Source: Nitrospinales bacterium (lineage in GTDB: Bacteria; Nitrospinota_A; UBA7883; JACRGQ01). From it: a stretch of 7,508 nt of DNA. A program made the position numbers and the translations under genes. The DNA lies in contig JAHFEI010000089.1 in the NCBI GenBank assembly GCA_023248615.1, positions 1 to 7,508 of the forward strand, written 5' to 3'. Below the pieces are notes generated by a model. That model saw nothing but the letters and a program-made list of their open reading frames with translations, did not search any database and had not been told where the DNA came from. Shown piece after piece: positions 6,064-7,508 of this stretch; position 1 is the first letter of the stretch; every line of letters begins with the position of its first letter.

Positions 6064-7508
6064 TTTTGCACCGTTACTTTCAGCGATATCTCTTTTAGCT
6101 GTTGTGGCGTGGCATCCGAAGGGGCGTCTACCATCATATCCGTGGCGCGTTGCGTTTTCGGAAAGGCTATTACCTCGCGGATGGATTGGGAGCCGGTTAG
6201 TATCATCACTAGCCTGTCCAGCCCCAGGGCCAAGCCGCCGTGCGGCGGACAGCCGAATTCCAGCGCCTCCAGCAGGAAGCCGAACTTTTGCTGTGCTTCT
6301 TCCGCTCCTATGCCGAGTAGCCCGAATACTTCGCGTTGCATTACCGTATCGTGTATGCGGATGGAGCCGCCGCCTATTTCGGTTCCATTCAGCACTATGT
6401 CGTACGCAACAGCCAGCGCCTTGCCGGGGTCGGTTCCCAATATCTGCCTGTCTTGCGGCCTTACCGCCGTAAACGGATGGTGTAGCGCCACCCAGCGTTT
6501 CGCCTCCGCATCCCAATCGAACATCGGGAAGTCGTACACCCATACGAAGTTGTCCTTCGCATCGTCAATCATGCCCAGCTTGCGCCCCATCACCAGCCGC
6601 AGGTGCGCCAGCCCAGCACAGGCAACCTTCTCGGTATCTGCCAAGAACATCATGGTGTCGCCGTTTTGCGCGCCCAGGCCGTCTTTTATTTTCCCCAAAA
6701 GTTCCGGCGTAAAAAACTTTGCGATGGGGGAAACGTATTCGCCCGTTGCGGATATTTTCACCCACGCAAGCCCCTTGGCCCCGTGTATCTTCACCTCTTC
6801 GGTCAGGTCGTCCATATCCTTGCGGCTGTACTCGGTGCATCCGGGAACGGCAATGCCGCGCACCACGCCGCCGCTTTTTACCGCGCCCGTGAACACGTTG
6901 AACGAGCTTTCCCCGGCAAGCACGGTGATGTCGGTTATCAGCAGGCCGAAGCGCGTATCCGGCGCGTCTTTGCCGTACTTTTCCATTGCGTGATGCCATG
7001 TCATGCGTGGCATGGGGCGCGGGATATCCACTCCCTTAAACTCTTTCCACACTTTTGCGACTAGCCCTTCCACAGTTTCCATTATCTCTTCGGAGGACAT
7101 GAAGGAAGTCTCGATATCCACCTGCGTGAATTCCGGTTGGCGGTCGGCGCGCAGGTCTTCATCGCGGAAACAGCGGGCTATCTGGTAGTAGCGCTCAAAC
7201 CCCGCCGCCATCAATATCTGTTTGAAGAGTTGCGGCGATTGCGGGAGCGCGAAAAACTTGCCGGGATATAGCCTGCTGGGGACGAGGTAGTCCCGCGCCC
7301 CTTCCGGCGTGCTCTTGGTGAGTATCGGCGTCTCAATATCCAGGAAATCGCGGCTGTCCAAAAAACCGCGTATCAGGCGCACGATTGCGGAGCGCATGAT
7401 TATTTTTTTCGCCATCTCCGGCCTTCGCAGGTCCAGGTAGCGGTACTTCAGCCGCAAGGCTTCCGCCGATTCATCCGCGCCGTGTAGCGGGAAGGGGGTG
7501 GTCTTGGC
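6060..7508 (-). CDS. aspS: Aspartyl-tRNA synthetase, 5' end outside window
   Basis: A class II synthetase that charges tRNA-Asp. 482 residues are visible; bacterial AspRS is usually about 590, so roughly the first 105-110 residues, the OB-fold anticodon-binding domain, lie beyond the right edge. The frame is open to position 7508 and begins with a stretch including TTPFPLHGADES, so the TTG at 7457 is not the start. Visible parts are the RLKYRYLDLRRPEM hinge, motif 1 around FLDIETPIL, motif 2 with FRDEDLRADRQPEFTQVD (114-131 of the visible part), the bacterial-type GAD insertion in the middle (about GIAVPG...DLTEEVKIHGAKGLAWVK), and motif 3 (GLALGLDRL, 425-433) followed by IAFPKTQRATDMM. The bacterial architecture is clear. 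The anticodon-binding residues used to tell discriminating from non-discriminating enzymes are outside the window. It overlaps gltX by 4 bp and probably heads or belongs to an operon of at least four genes. Confidence 0.97.
   Translation of the reverse strand, partial: AKTTPFPLHGADESAEALRLKYRYLDLRRPEMAKKIIMRSAIVRLIRGFLDSRDFLDIETPILTKSTPEGARDYLVPSRLYPGKFFALPQSPQLFKQILMAAGFERYYQIARCFRDEDLRADRQPEFTQVDIETSFMSSEEIMETVEGLVAKVWKEFKGVDIPRPMPRMTWHHAMEKYGKDAPDTRFGLLITDITVLAGESSFNVFTGAVKSGGVVRGIAVPGCTEYSRKDMDDLTEEVKIHGAKGLAWVKISATGEYVSPIAKFFTPELLGKIKDGLGAQNGDTMMFLADTEKVACAGLAHLRLVMGRKLGMIDDAKDNFVWVYDFPMFDWDAEAKRWVALHHPFTAVRPQDRQILGTDPGKALAVAYDIVLNGTEIGGGSIRIHDTVMQREVFGLLGIGAEEAQQKFGFLLEALEFGCPPHGGLALGLDRLVMILTGSQSIREVIAFPKTQRATDMMVDAPSDATPQQLKEISLKVTVQK

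Noticed and set aside
6064..6543. 160-codon N-terminal extension of gltX
   Set aside because: The extra part overlaps aspS in another frame and is Arg/Gly-rich without family similarity; the canonical GluRS start is the ATG at 6063.
5833..6993. 386-codon forward frame opposite gltX and aspS
   Set aside because: Ser/Pro-rich shadow of two conserved synthetase genes, without a domain or plausible start context.
7455..7457. TTG at 7457 as aspS start
   Set aside because: The frame continues upstream to the window edge with AspRS-like sequence; the real start lies outside.
1..7508. CRISPR array, tRNA or rRNA genes
   Set aside because: No regularly spaced direct repeats, no cloverleaf-like segments and no rRNA signature were seen by eye.

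Overview
The window looks like a core-genome segment of a Gram-negative bacterium. The RpoH-type sigma factor, the bactofilin and the style of the two tRNA synthetases suggest a deltaproteobacterial or Nitrospinota-like lineage. That placement is an inference from remembered family resemblance, not from a search. Hand-counted sample lines of the synthetase and HEAT genes run about 52-60% GC. The 122-codon gene at 3693-4061 is only about 45%.

Layout from left to right. Positions 1-316 hold no convincing gene, but contain a palindromic interspersed repeat with nested hairpins and a GGGGACACTATAC-type motif that runs into the end of the next gene. A reverse-strand RpoH-like sigma factor (317-1345) is divergent from a forward-strand ilvD (1429-3084, dihydroxy-acid dehydratase). 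The 83 bp between them carry a duplicated element whose second copy overlaps the ilvD ribosome binding site. A hairpin terminator follows ilvD. All remaining genes are on the reverse strand: a bactofilin (3146-3616) with its own likely promoter, then, read in transcription order from the right edge, aspS (5' end outside the window), gltX, a membrane-anchored HEAT-repeat protein and a small Y1-transposase-like protein.

The last four genes are packed as one transcription unit: aspS/gltX overlap by ATGA, gltX/HEAT are 2 bp apart, and HEAT/Y1-like overlap by ATGA. This suggests translational coupling of two aminoacyl-tRNA synthetases with two proteins of unknown role. AspRS and GluRS are also the two enzymes that, when non-discriminating, feed the GatCAB amidotransferase route to Asn-tRNA and Gln-tRNA.

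The most interesting item is the 3693-4061 gene. It can be aligned along its length with the IS200/RAYT (Y1, HUH) transposase fold and keeps the catalytic tyrosine position. Both histidines of the metal-binding HUH motif are replaced, by Gln and Tyr. It has no visible transposon ends, lies in a housekeeping operon and is an intact reading frame, so it may be a domesticated, non-transposing derivative.
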